Shown here: in pieces, positions 35,861 through 46,700 of the stretch
How positions within the stretch are numbered: the first letter of the stretch is position 1
Layout: every line of letters begins with the position of its first letter
NCBI GenBank assembly: GCA_036925085.1
Contig: JAUPFP010000078.1
Coordinates: 181,001-245,000, forward strand
From: Brachycybe producta
Lineage: Eukaryota > Arthropoda > Diplopoda > Playtdesmida > Andrognathidae
Reading direction: 5' to 3'
Length of the DNA stretch: 64,000 nt
Notes under the pieces: generated by a model
The model's database searches: none
Told to the model about the DNA's origin: nothing
The model's input: only the letters and a program-made list of their open reading frames with translations
Program-made: the position numbers and the translations under genes

Positions 35861-35984
35861 TGTCATTGGAATAATATCATCAAATGCTATTTATCTTGCT
35901 TTATAGAAACTTAAAACTGCTTGATCACATCTCAGTTAAGTGACGTCATTGGTAACTCAACGAAAAACTGCTGAACAATTTAGT

Positions 35985-36900
35985 AATGGTTTTCTTTGAA
36001 CCGTTGATCTTAACTGTTGAGTTTAGAAACGATGTCGAAAGTTCAATGAATGCTTTGCTAAACTCAATAAATAGAGCAATAGCTAATAAAACCAACAAAT
36101 TAAATCAATAGTTAAACAACTGTTGAGTTTATAAGCATTGTGAAATTAACAGTGACGTCACACTAACTAAATAAAAAATCTATCAAAACAGTTAAGCAAC
36201 GTATGGTTTGAATAATCCGTTGATCTAACTGTTCAGTTTAGAAACGACCTCAACAGTCCAATGACCACATTGCTAAACTCAGCAGTTATATTAACAGTTA
36301 CATAACTGTTGAGTTTAGAAACGACATCATTGAGCTGTTGCTCCAACTGTTGAGTTTAGAAACGACCTCAACAGTTCAATGCCCGCTTTGCTAAATTCAA
36401 CGGCTAAACAACAGTTACATAACTGCTGAGTTTAGAAACGGCATCATTGAGCTGTTGCTCCATCTGTTGAGTTTAGAAACGCTTTGCTAAACTCAACAGT
36501 TACATAACTGCTGAGTTTAGAAACGACATCTTTGAGCTGTTGATCTAACTGTTGAGTTTAGAAACGACCTCAACAGTTCAATGACCACATTGCTAAACTC
36601 AACGGCTAAACTCAGCAGCTAAATTAACAGTTACATAACTGCTGAGTTTAGAAACGACATCATTGAGCTGTTGCTCCAACTGTTCAGTTTAGAAACGACG
36701 ACAACAGTTCAGTGAACGTTTTGCTAAACTCGACAATTAAATCTCAACAGTTAAAGAACTGTTGAGTTTAGAAACGACCTCAACAGAGTTCAATGACCGC
36801 TTTGCTAAACTCAGCAGGTAAATCAACAGTTACATAACTTCTGAGTTTTGAAACGACATCTTTGAGTTGTTGATCTAACTGTTGAGTTTAGAAACATGCT
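35985..36900. repeat. Composite tandem repeat with GAGTTTAGAAACGAC words
   Basis: Units of about 85-130 bp containing AACTGTTGAGTTTAGAAACG, ACCTCAACAGTTCAATGACC, TTTGCTAAACTCAACAG and ACAGTTACATAACTGCTGAG. Unit length varies by internal deletion. Located upstream of the 3' end of the TMEM276-like gene. Confidence 0.85.
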
Positions 36901-37066
36901 GAAAAAAAATTCACAAAGAAAAACTTTTAAAATATAAAACGATGTAAAAAAAAAAATAACCAAAAATTTAAACCAAAAAAAAAACCTTTCATTAAATAAT
37001 AAATTAATAATTTAACTAAAATTCGTGATTTTGTTTGTGTGTTTTTACACGTTTTAAAGCTGTAGT

Positions 37067-38116
37067 TTACGCATTTCGCAAAAGCGCTTGAGTGAAACAA
37101 TAATTAACGACGACAAAGCCGTAATGGAACAGATCTACGGCCGGAATACCGAGCCGAGATCCTTCCGTTCCGACGATCGTACCGAGTAGAGCCACGATGA
37201 CGGCACCGATGCAACCGTAGACCACCTTATAGAGAGAACAGATTAGAAGAATCGAGAATACGGCGGAAATTTTTACGAAATCCGCAATCGTGTTGTGAGC
37301 CTTCGGCTCGAGCATCAACTGGAGCATGATGACCGTAACCGAGGCGTAAAGATGTAACTGACTGTAGCCGGGAAACTTGGCCTGTTCGTAGAATTCGGCA
37401 GCCAGAGAACAAAGACCCATGACGGACGCAAGGTAAGAGGCGTATTTGTGGCATTTGACGAGGATCTCGGGTGGAGAAGACATTCCTTAGGAAGAGAAAA
37501 TGGGACTTCATTTGCATATTTCGCAAATTTGCATGTTTTGCAAATGGCTGCCGTTTATTAAAGGCTCGTTTTAAAGTGTGAACACTTCTCGAACTCTGAT
37601 TATTCTGTCTTTCAGGTGCAAGATGAAGAGAAACTAGAAAGTATTTTAGAAACTAGAAGGGTAGCTCAATCACTTAAGCTTATTTTCATGTTTTGATATC
37701 TTTTAAAATAAGCTTTTTATGCGGGTTTCAAAATAACTTTATATGCAGAGACGATATTTTTGAATTTTTTGCCTAAAAAAAGTTTATTTTCAAAGATTTT
37801 CAACATAAAATATTATTAAGTGATTCAGCTACCAGTCTAGTTTCTAACAAAATATCAGTTTCTCCTTAGTATTGATTTTCTGAAACTGCAGAATAATTAA
37901 TTAGTTCGACAAAACATCTTAAGGGTCGATGATGTTTTAAATACCAAACTTGACGACACCAAGAGCTGCAGCTGAAAAAATTAACATAAATCCTGAATTT
38001 GCATAATTAAAGTTGATTCCTTTGGCCTGCGAATATCCGGTCAGTTGCCGAACGCAATACAGACACGATAAGGCTAAGACGAGGTCCGAAAAGGCCGTTG
38101 ACAGTTGAGTTGGCAT
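37067..38116 (-). CDS. TMEM276-like four-helix membrane protein
   Basis: Two coding exons, 38116-37945 and 37485-37067; 591 nt, 196 residues, close to the length I recall for human TMEM276. The join (TTTG|GTATTT to CTAAG|GAATG) gives VVKFGMSSPPEILVKC. Hydrophobic stretches lie near residues 8-24 and 40-56 (STAFSDLVLALSCLYCV; SGFMLIFSAAALGVV), 72-90, 100-115, 125-150 (ISAVFSILLICSLYKVVYGC) and 170-192 (DLFHYGFVVVNYCFTQALL). Similarity to human TMEM276 is weak but runs along the whole length (STALSHLVL vs STAFSDLVL; the YG-x-GA-x3-VA-x-LL region; the C-terminal RAL vs QAL). ZFTRAF1, the human neighbour of TMEM276, is the adjacent gene here, in convergent orientation. An acceptor just upstream of the ATG (TTTTTGCAG at about 38155) suggests a 5' UTR intron. 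Function unknown. Confidence 0.65.
37590..37925. mobile_element. Full-length family A foldback in the TMEM276-like intron
   Basis: Longest form seen. CGAACTCTGATTATTCTGTC, TTTCAGGTGCAAGATGAAGA and TTTTAGAAACTAGAAGGGTA lead in; the inverted arm ends GAAACTGCAGAATAATTAAT and TAGTTCGA. About 335 bp. Confidence 0.8.
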
Positions 38117-38194
38117 CGTTAAAGAGTTGAACACGAAACACACTCGGGAAAAAACCTGCAAAAATAATATAATTTTTATGAAAAATGTCTTATT

Positions 38195-38775
38195 TTTTTT
38201 GCATCTAAGAAGAAACAAAAACACAACAAAAACGCCAGAAAAAGCAAGAGTTTGAAAACAAAACTGAAACAAATGTCAGCAGTACTCAAGACAAAACCAC
38301 AACAAATTTGAGACACAACACGAAACAGATTTGGGTTTTGTTTCTACAAACATTTTATGTTTTTATGTTTTTACATGGAATAGTTTTGCGAAATTGCAGA
38401 CAAAACACAAAACATAAAAGTCGCAGACATGTATTAGAATTGTCACCAATTTGTCTTTCGAAACACTTGAATTTCTGTTTTTTTTTGTGTGTTTTGTCAG
38501 CTTGATGTGGACCCAGCACATGGCCAGGTCCACATCAAGCTGACAAAAGTGCAACAGGAGTTCCAGAGACAAAAAAACACAACAAAAACACCAGAAAAAG
38601 CAGAGTTTGAAAAGAAAACTGAAACAAATGTCAGCAGTACTCGAGACAAAACCGCAACAAATTTGAGACATAACACAAACAAATTTGGGTTTTGTGTTTT
38701 TGTTTTCCTATAAGGTGTCCTATGTAAACTACGCAACTGTTCTGTTGTTGTTTTGTCAGCTTGATGTGGATCTGG
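38195..38775. mobile_element. Two family C elements, tandem
   Basis: The first ends GTCAGCTTGATGTGGACCCA near 38515; the second starts GGTCCACATCAAGCTGACAA at 38527 and ends GTCAGCTTGATGTGGATCTG near 38772. The interiors share GAAACAAATGTCAGCAGTAC. They sit just upstream of the TMEM276-like gene. Confidence 0.75.
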
Positions 38776-40204
38776 CTTTAAAAAAAAGTTTTTTTTTTAC
38801 ATAAAAAAATCACATAAAAAATTGCAATTTTAAATTGTTGAAAATTTCATGGCTTTGAATTGACTTTTTATATATATAAAAAAATATTAATTCTTATATA
38901 TTTTTATAAAATTTATTTTAAGATTTTATTTATAATTTGATTTACTTATGGTTTATTTTATTTTAATAATTAAATGAGAAATTCTCTGAATTATAATCTA
39001 AAATTTTATTTAGAAATTTTTTATGGTATTTTTTTTAAAAAAAATTTTAAATTCATATTTTAAAAGTTTATTTTATTTTAATTATATTAAAAATGATGTC
39101 TTCAAATTTAACTACATTTTATTTATTTTATACAGAGCCCTGTTGAGGACATTTAAAAATATTTTTCATGTCCTCAACAGGGTTCCGTAAATTTGCAACT
39201 TAAATTTGAAGGCTGATTTTTGTAATTTATATTTATTTGATATTAAAAATTGAAATTTTAATTATTAATTTTTATCTGATATTAAATATTGCATTTTAAA
39301 TTTTCACAATTTCATATTTAATATTTTTTTACTACAATTATTTTATTTTTGCTTGAGCATTTTTATATAGTGACGTCACGAAAAGACATTGCGACATGTC
39401 CATGCGATGACGTCACCAATGTTAGCACGAGCACGAAAAGTAGTGATGTCATAACGACGCTTAATGTTGTCGATAAACAATTGGCTTTGAGGCGCACGTG
39501 CTGCGTGCACAAATCATAATACAAACGTTTTGTTAGCGGCCGCCGTTTATAAGACAAACAAGCAAAGAAAGAATAATAACAAACAAAAAAAAAAACGTCA
39601 ATAATTTATGCAAATTTGCATTTTTAATGTGTAAAAATATTATGTTACAAAAATGGATGCAAAAAGCAATAAAAACACAACACAACAGGCACATTTAATT
39701 ACAATTGAAACAAGCGTTAAACACCAAAACTCAAAATGCGAATAAAAAAATATGCTTTCTATACTAATATTATTACCTTGGAATGTTAAATATTTACGTA
39801 CGAACTGTTTTTACGTAATAATTTCGTTCTTTTCTATGCGCCGTACCTATAAAAATTAAAAAAAATTCCAACAACACTGTCGGCTTAGCGGCTAGTTAAG
39901 CCGACAACTATAGACTGGCGTAATTAAACTTAAAATAAAGCAGAAATCCATAAATATTTTTCATTGCATACAAATGGTTTTATATTATAAAGAAAAACGT
40001 GATAAATGAAGTTTAATTCTGCAAATCAAAGAACAAAAAAAAAGAACTAAGAATCCAGCAGCCGCTGTTTAACCTGGCTATTTATGTAGCTAGTCACTAA
40101 TAGAGTTTTATTTTATTTGTTATCGATATTGAAATATCGACTTTTGCATTAAGTTTTGACAGCGATGAAATGAAGTCATGTTTATGAATCTAGTAGTGGT
40201 AAGT
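38776..40204. other. AT-rich intergenic region upstream of PARP2
   Basis: No gene seen. Holds a 60-bp palindrome at 39130-39192 (see family E), two CRE palindromes (39371, 39407) around a GCACGTGCTGCGTGC stretch near 39493, and a GCGGCCGCC word near 39536. Confidence 0.4.
39130..39192. mobile_element. Short palindrome with family E ends
   Basis: ACAGAGCCCTGTTGAGGACA, a short AT centre, then TGTCCTCAACAGGGTTCCGT. The ends resemble the 340-bp foldback at 20870-21215, so this is probably an internally deleted relative. Confidence 0.6.
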
Positions 40205-40258
40205 ACGAACATGGCGTATTTTATATGTATATATTTGGTAACGTGACGCCATGTTGGT
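40205..40258. promoter_or_regulatory. Paired inverted ATGGCG element 4
   Basis: GTACGAACATGGCG beginning at about 40203 and the inverted ACGCCATGTTGG ending near 40257. About 515 bp upstream of the PARP2 start codon. Confidence 0.5.
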
Positions 40259-40624
40259 TTTTAATTTGTTTTATATTGTTTTTATTTTGAAGCTTCAATA
40301 CCACACCGTAGAATGTTACCCTGATGCCCTCTTTTCTTCCCCAGAGATTTCAATTATTCATTACTCATGTCAGGTAACAAAAACAAACTTTTCTAAAACA
40401 AGATACAGAATGCTGTAAATAAGAGAAATAAATTGAATTTATATTAATAATTCAACATGATAATTATGTTTATAATATTATTATAACAATTTAGATTCAC
40501 TAAGTTTTAATATTAACATAAAAATGTTTAATTCTAAATTATAATTTGCATAATAAACATAAAACAATACAAAAATGTTTTTCATTCTGTTTCAGCTTTT
40601 AGTGTTGTCGTCATGGTTACTCTG

Positions 40625-40637
40625 TTTTGGCGCGAAA
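40625..40637. promoter_or_regulatory. Consensus E2F-like site upstream of PARP2
   Basis: TTTTGGCGCGAAA matches the E2F/DP consensus TTTSGCGC with the flanking A run on the other side. It lies about 135 bp before the PARP2 start codon. E2F control would fit a DNA-repair gene, but this is inference from one site. Confidence 0.5.
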
Positions 40638-40770
40638 GTTCCGCGTGGTTGCTAATCGAAGTGATTTTAGTCCAAACGTGTTTCATATTGTTGATTCCAT
40701 TCGTTTTCAACACCTGTATTTGTTAGTTATCGACATTTTAGTTGGTTTTTTTGTTAAATTTCTACGCAAA

Positions 40771-43700
40771 ATGCCACCTAAACGAAGAGCAGCAGGTAAT
40801 TTAACATGACAACGATAAAAACAATGATAAATCAATTCGTTTCGATGCTCATTTCTTATCTAAAAAGGTCATTTTGTGTTTTTTCTTCTTCTTTTCTTGT
40901 GAATTTTCCTTGAATTTTCTAATAATTAATGTTTGTATTTTCTTTTTTTGTGATTTTTAGTTTAGAATTTTGATTATGACTTATTTTTAGATGATTTAAG
41001 CTGGAACTGAAGCTTGATTTTGCGATTTTTCGAACGATTTCTGCTGTTATTAAGATAACATTTGCGATTTTATGATGATTTACACTTTTATCAAGCGAGT
41101 ATTTGCGATTATTTTATTGTTTCCGCTGGAAAAGAACCTATATTTGTGAATATTGGATAATTTTCGATATTTTCATGCTATTCTTTGCGATTTTTCGAAG
41201 ATTTCTGCGGCCATCAAGCACATATTAGCGATTATTTTATTATTTCCGCTGATTTCGAGCTATAATTAATGATTTTTCGATGCTATCAGCTAGTATTTGC
41301 GATTTTTTTTTGCTGTTTTCATGCTATTTGGGATTTTTTCTAGTAGCTTTCAAGCTATTTGCGTTTTTTTTGCGGCTTTCGAGCTATTATTTGCGATTTT
41401 TCGCGGCTTTCGAGCTATTGTTTGCGATTTTTCGCGGCTTTCGAGCTATTGTTTGCGACTTTTCGCGGCTTTCGAGCTATTGTTTGCGATTTTTCGCGGC
41501 TTTCTTATTTGCGATTTTTGGTTGATTTATGCGCGAAATTGTAAAACTAAGGAAATTATATTAATCGCATTTTATACTAAGATTTTACTGATTTTGTTAA
41601 AGTATGGCTTATTTTTGAAAATTTAAAGCAATGTTATTCCTCAATGAATCGATCATTTGCGGGTTTTCAGTTGGTTTCTAAGATTAAACGATTTTTTTTT
41701 TTCTCAAACAAAAGTTACGGCGTCTTTAGCAATTTCGGAAGACGCAAAGCGGAACAAACTTTCCGAAAGTTACGATGGGGAGAAACGCGAAGGCTCAAAA
41801 GCCACCGCAAAAGCACAACCAAAGAAAACGACTTCAAAATATCCATCAAGCGAATATATTGATTTGGATGGCAGTAATGATGATGATGAGATAAAACCAA
41901 CAACTAGAAGAGGAAAGCGAACTGATGATAGCCCGAATAACGACAAGGAGACAGAAATTGCCAAGAAGAGAACCAAAAAGGATGAGACTTCGAAAGGAAA
42001 TGGTGGAAAGGCCAAAAAGGACCTCGATAGTTCCAACGAAAGCGACGAGGATGATGCCGCAGTTTCCAAAAGTGTAAAAGACAAGTTACAGAAGCAGGAA
42101 ACTTCGAAAGGAAAGGCTCAATCTTCAGATGAAGACGAGGAAGAACCTGAAACTTTGAAGGGAAAGGGTAGAAGGCCCATTTCTGCAACTGGAAAGGGCA
42201 AAAGGGCCTTAACTGCAAGAGGAAACGACAAAAAATCTGTTTTAGATGTAGATAAAGAAGAACCTGAAATGTCTAAGGACAAAAAAACTCATGTTAGAAA
42301 GGGTCGAAAAGCTCAACCAGCAAGAGGAAAGGGCAAAAAGCAGGAAAATTCCGATGAAGATGATGACGAAGAACAGAAAACCTCAAAGGAACAGAGTGAA
42401 AAGATTGAAACTTCTGATGAAGATGAAGAGCCATCAAAAACTTCGAAAGAAAAGGACAAAAAGCCTCAAGTCGCGACGAGTAAGAGCAAAAAGGTCCAAG
42501 GAAAAGGCAAAAAGTCCGAAACTTCTGATGAAGAAGACAAAGTTCCTGATTCTTCAAATGGAAAGACCAAAAATGGTGAATCTTCGGAAGAAGAACCGCC
42601 GAAAATGTCGAAAGGAAAGGGCAAAGAGCCTCGAATTGCACAGAGTAAAGGAAAAAAGGTCCAAGGAAAAGCCACAAAGTTTGAAACTTCCGACGAAGAA
42701 GACGAAGAACACAAAACTTTGAAGGGAAAAAGCGAAAAGAGTGATTTTTCAGATGAAGACGAAGAAGAACCACCGAAAACGTTGAAAGGAAAGGGCAAAG
42801 AGCCTCGAATCGCACCGAGTAAGGGCAAAAAGGTCCAAGGAAAAGCAAAAAAACCGGCAACTTCTGATGATGATGATGATTCCGAGGAACCGAAAGCTTC
42901 AGAGATACAGAATGAAGAAGAATCGGATGTTTCGAAGAAAATGAATCAAAATCCCGAAACTTCAAACGGAAATAGGAAAGAAATTAAAAATGACATTCAG
43001 AAGCCCGACCACGATTCGGAACCCAAGAAAGGCGAAATGGGAGACGTAAAAGCTCTCGATACTTCGAAGGAAGACAAAACGGATGAAGAAGAACCGAGAA
43101 GAATCCGTTTCGAATACGAAGAGAGTCCAAACAGGTGGTTTTTTTACGACGAGGAGACCTCGAAGGAAATTGTGAAAGCTTACGAAAGCAAGAAGAAATC
43201 GGTGAGTCAAAGTTTTAGTAAGAGAAGGACGTTTCTGATGAGATTTGTTTTTTTTTTTTTTTTTACGTATTTAGGTTTCGATTGACGTTAAAGATGAAAC
43301 ATTTGTTGTCTCGCTGAACGATATGAATCGGGTTAACAAAGGAGACAAATCCAAATGTCGGATTCGATGTTGTTTCGTTGACGAAAGGCAGAACGACAAA
43401 CGTTAATATTCTACTTTTTTTGATTTTTAAAGTCGAACATTTTCAAAATATGCAAATTAAATGGTTCTTTTGCTGTTTCAGAAGCAACATTTAAAGAGAA
43501 ACTAGAAAGTGTTTTAGAAACTAGAAGAGTAGCTCAATCACTTAAAGTGTATTTTCATTTAGATATCTTTCAAAATAAACTTTTCATAGACTGAAATTTA
43601 AAAAAAATATTGGCTACCCTTCTAGTTTCTAAAACACTTTCTACTTTATCTTTATTTTGATCTCTCCTGAAAGACAGAGAATAATCAGGAGTTCGAAAGG

Positions 43701-46700
43701 CCGTTTACACCTTTAATACCCACCTGTATGTTAGAAACTAGAAGGGTAAATCAATTATTTAAGATTAATGTTTTCATGTTGATATCTTCCAAAATAAACT
43801 TTTTATGGAACAAAATATCATCTGATTAAAGTTGGTACATTTTTAAAACTCGCATATAAAGCTTATTTTGAAAGATATCAACATGGAAATTACAGAAGTG
43901 ATTGAAGCTACCCTTCTAGTTTCTAAAACACTTTCAAGTTTCTCTTCATTTTGCTCTTCTGGAAGACAGAATTGTAACCAGAATTCAATGGGCCCCGTTT
44001 ACACTTGATAAAACTACCTTAAATAGTTTTTTCGGCGTTTCTTTAAGTTTTAATTTGCGATCCGTTTTTGGTTCTCGTCTTTTTACAGCTTATTTCTCGT
44101 GGAGTTACGACGAGAGCGGCACCGAGACATATTTTAAACAACAACAATCGTCTTTACTAGAAGAGGCTCACATCAAAGGACTAGAAAGCGTCGTTATTAG
44201 AGTGAAACGTGACTTAGTGACCGTCGACCTTCAGAAAATGATCGTAATATCGAAACGATCGACGAAAGTGACGAGAGTCTTAAGAACGAAAAGTGGTAAA
44301 GTTGGTTTATCTTGTGACGTAGGTGAAAGCGAGCGATTGTTAAAATGCTGCTGTGTGTTTTTTTTTTCTGCCTCTAGAAGCTGAATCGGTCACAAAAGAT
44401 GTTGCGATCGCGCAAAATAAAGGATCGAAGGCAAAAGGAGCGACGAAATCGGTTAAAACCGATTCGGAAGACGATAAACTGAGTTCGTTTTAGCAGTTTT
44501 CAAACAGCTTATAGTTTTGGAAGCAAGAAATTTAAGATGTTTTAGAAACTAGAATAGTAACTGTGGAGAAAATAACTAACGGATTTTTTTCATGTCGATA
44601 TTTTTCAAAATAAACTATTTCGGTTACAAATTGTCCAATTGTATGTTTTTTTTTAAATAAATATAAACAAGTTTTTAATTGCGATATCTTTTAAAATAAA
44701 CATTTTAATTGTCATTTTTAAATGCTCAATTTACCTTTTTCATTTCAAGTTAGGCAGAAATAACAAAATTTGAAAAGTATTTCAAGAAACTAGAATAGTA
44801 ATTGAATCGCTGAAGGTGATTCTTGTGTTGTTATTTTTTAAAATTAACTTTTTACTTTTAACTCTGACTAAATTTTCATAAAAAGCTTATTTTGAAAGAA
44901 ATCAAAAATTAAAGCTTTTTTTTCACGTGTGTCTTATAGTTTAAAATTCAATTTTAATTGTTTTAGAAACTAGAATTTAAAATAAATGAATTTTGAAATT
45001 GTTCATTTTTCAAACTCATAAAAAAGCTTATTTTGAAAGATGTCAAACGTTAAGACTTTTCACGTGCCTCTTCTAGTTTCGAAAGTAATTTGAATGTGTT
45101 TTAAAAACTAGAATTTAATAATCACCTTTTTAATAAATGATTAATTTTGAAATTGTTGATTTTTCAAACTTCCATGAAAAATACCAACGTGAAAATCGTA
45201 ATTAATTTACTCTTCTAGTTTCTAAAGCACTTTCAATTTGTTCTTTTTGTTTTAAGCTGAGAATAACCTTTGAGTTCGAGGCAAACAGTTTTCACCTTAA
45301 ACTTGAACCATTTTTTTTTTCGTCAGTTCGAACCGTCGTGATAAAAGGAAAAGCTCCTGTTGATCCGAATTGTGTTGGGAAAGTCGGAAAAGCTCACGTT
45401 TATTACGAGGGTGACGACGTCTGGGACGCCATGTTGAATCAGGTCATTTGAAAACGCCTGAAACGTTTTTGTTTAAACTTTATTTCATTACGTTTGGTAG
45501 AAATTAGCCTCAAACAAAGTCCAAGTATGATTACAAACACGACTTCTACGCTCGTACGAGTTATTATTCAATCGTGGGGTGTGTTAGGGGCTATTTTCTA
45601 CCAAAGGGGGGTATAAATATATTCAAAGTTTGTTAGAAACTAGAATAGTAAATGAAGCATAAAATTATTTTAATGAAGATATTTTTCAAAATAAACTTTT
45701 TTTTTTTTAGAAGAAATTAAAAGTAGAAACTAGAAGAGTAACTTTATTCATATTTTTGCTTTTCAGACAAACCTTCAGTTTAACAACAATAAATTCTACC
45801 AATTACAATTGTTGGAAGACGATTCTTGTAAAGCGTACAGCGTTTGGCTTCGTTGGGGTCGAGTCGGAAACAAGGGTCAAACGAATCTCGCGGTTTTCGG
45901 ATCAAACCTGTTGAAAGCGAAAGAGACTTTTATGCGAAAGTCAGTTTGAGTTTTCGAAATTTATCTAAAGATTCAATGAAAACCGTCTTTTTAACATGCA
46001 AAATTAGGAAGAATATTGGAAAAGTAGACATTGGAGTTAAAGTGCCAAGTTTATTTCTTGAATTTGAGTCTTAACACTTCAACTTTTGAAGCCTTCAAAC
46101 AGGGTTCGGAGATAAAAGACCCTCTTTTCATGGGGATTCAAGGACAGGTTGAAGTTCAAGTGTTAAGTTTAGCTGTTTAATTTGGCACTTAGCACTTGAA
46201 CTTCAACGTGACTCTTCAAACGGGATTCAACATACAGAAAATTTCTTCCAGATGGAAAGGACTTTGAGAAGCTGATTTTGAAATGATGGAACCCTGTTGA
46301 GAGGGTTAAAGTTTAAGTGTTAAATTCAGTTCTATGGAAACATTTTAAGCATAATTTAATGGAAACTTTAAGCCGAAACAAAGTTTTCGAATGTTGTATT
46401 AAGTTTTCCTTTCGTCTCGAATTTCGTATAAAGGTTTTACGATAAAACTCAGAATCATTGGGAAGAGAAGGGAGATTTTGTTAAAGTTCAAGGGAAATAC
46501 GATCTCGTTGCGATGGATTACGCAAAGGTTTTTGATTAAATTATTATACGACGGAAATCGATCATTTTTCTATCAAAATTTGAACTTTTGTTGGGGGTTT
46601 TAAAAGGCATCCGATGTGGTCGATACGGAAGATAAGGTTAAACCGTTGTCGAATATTCCCGAAAGCATGTTGGAGCCTCGGATTAAGGTGATTCCAAAAG

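Noticed and set aside
41280..41626. Frames with repeated [15 protein letters not shown]
   Set aside because: Intron 1 of PARP2; the product of the 31-bp TTTGCGATTTTTCGCGG repeat.
41657..41714. Start of PARP2 at the ATG of the 542-codon frame ([12 protein letters not shown])
   Set aside because: Those codons are intron sequence ending in a polypyrimidine tract and AAAG acceptor. Joining exon 40771-40795 gives a basic nuclear start (MPPKRRAA) in frame.
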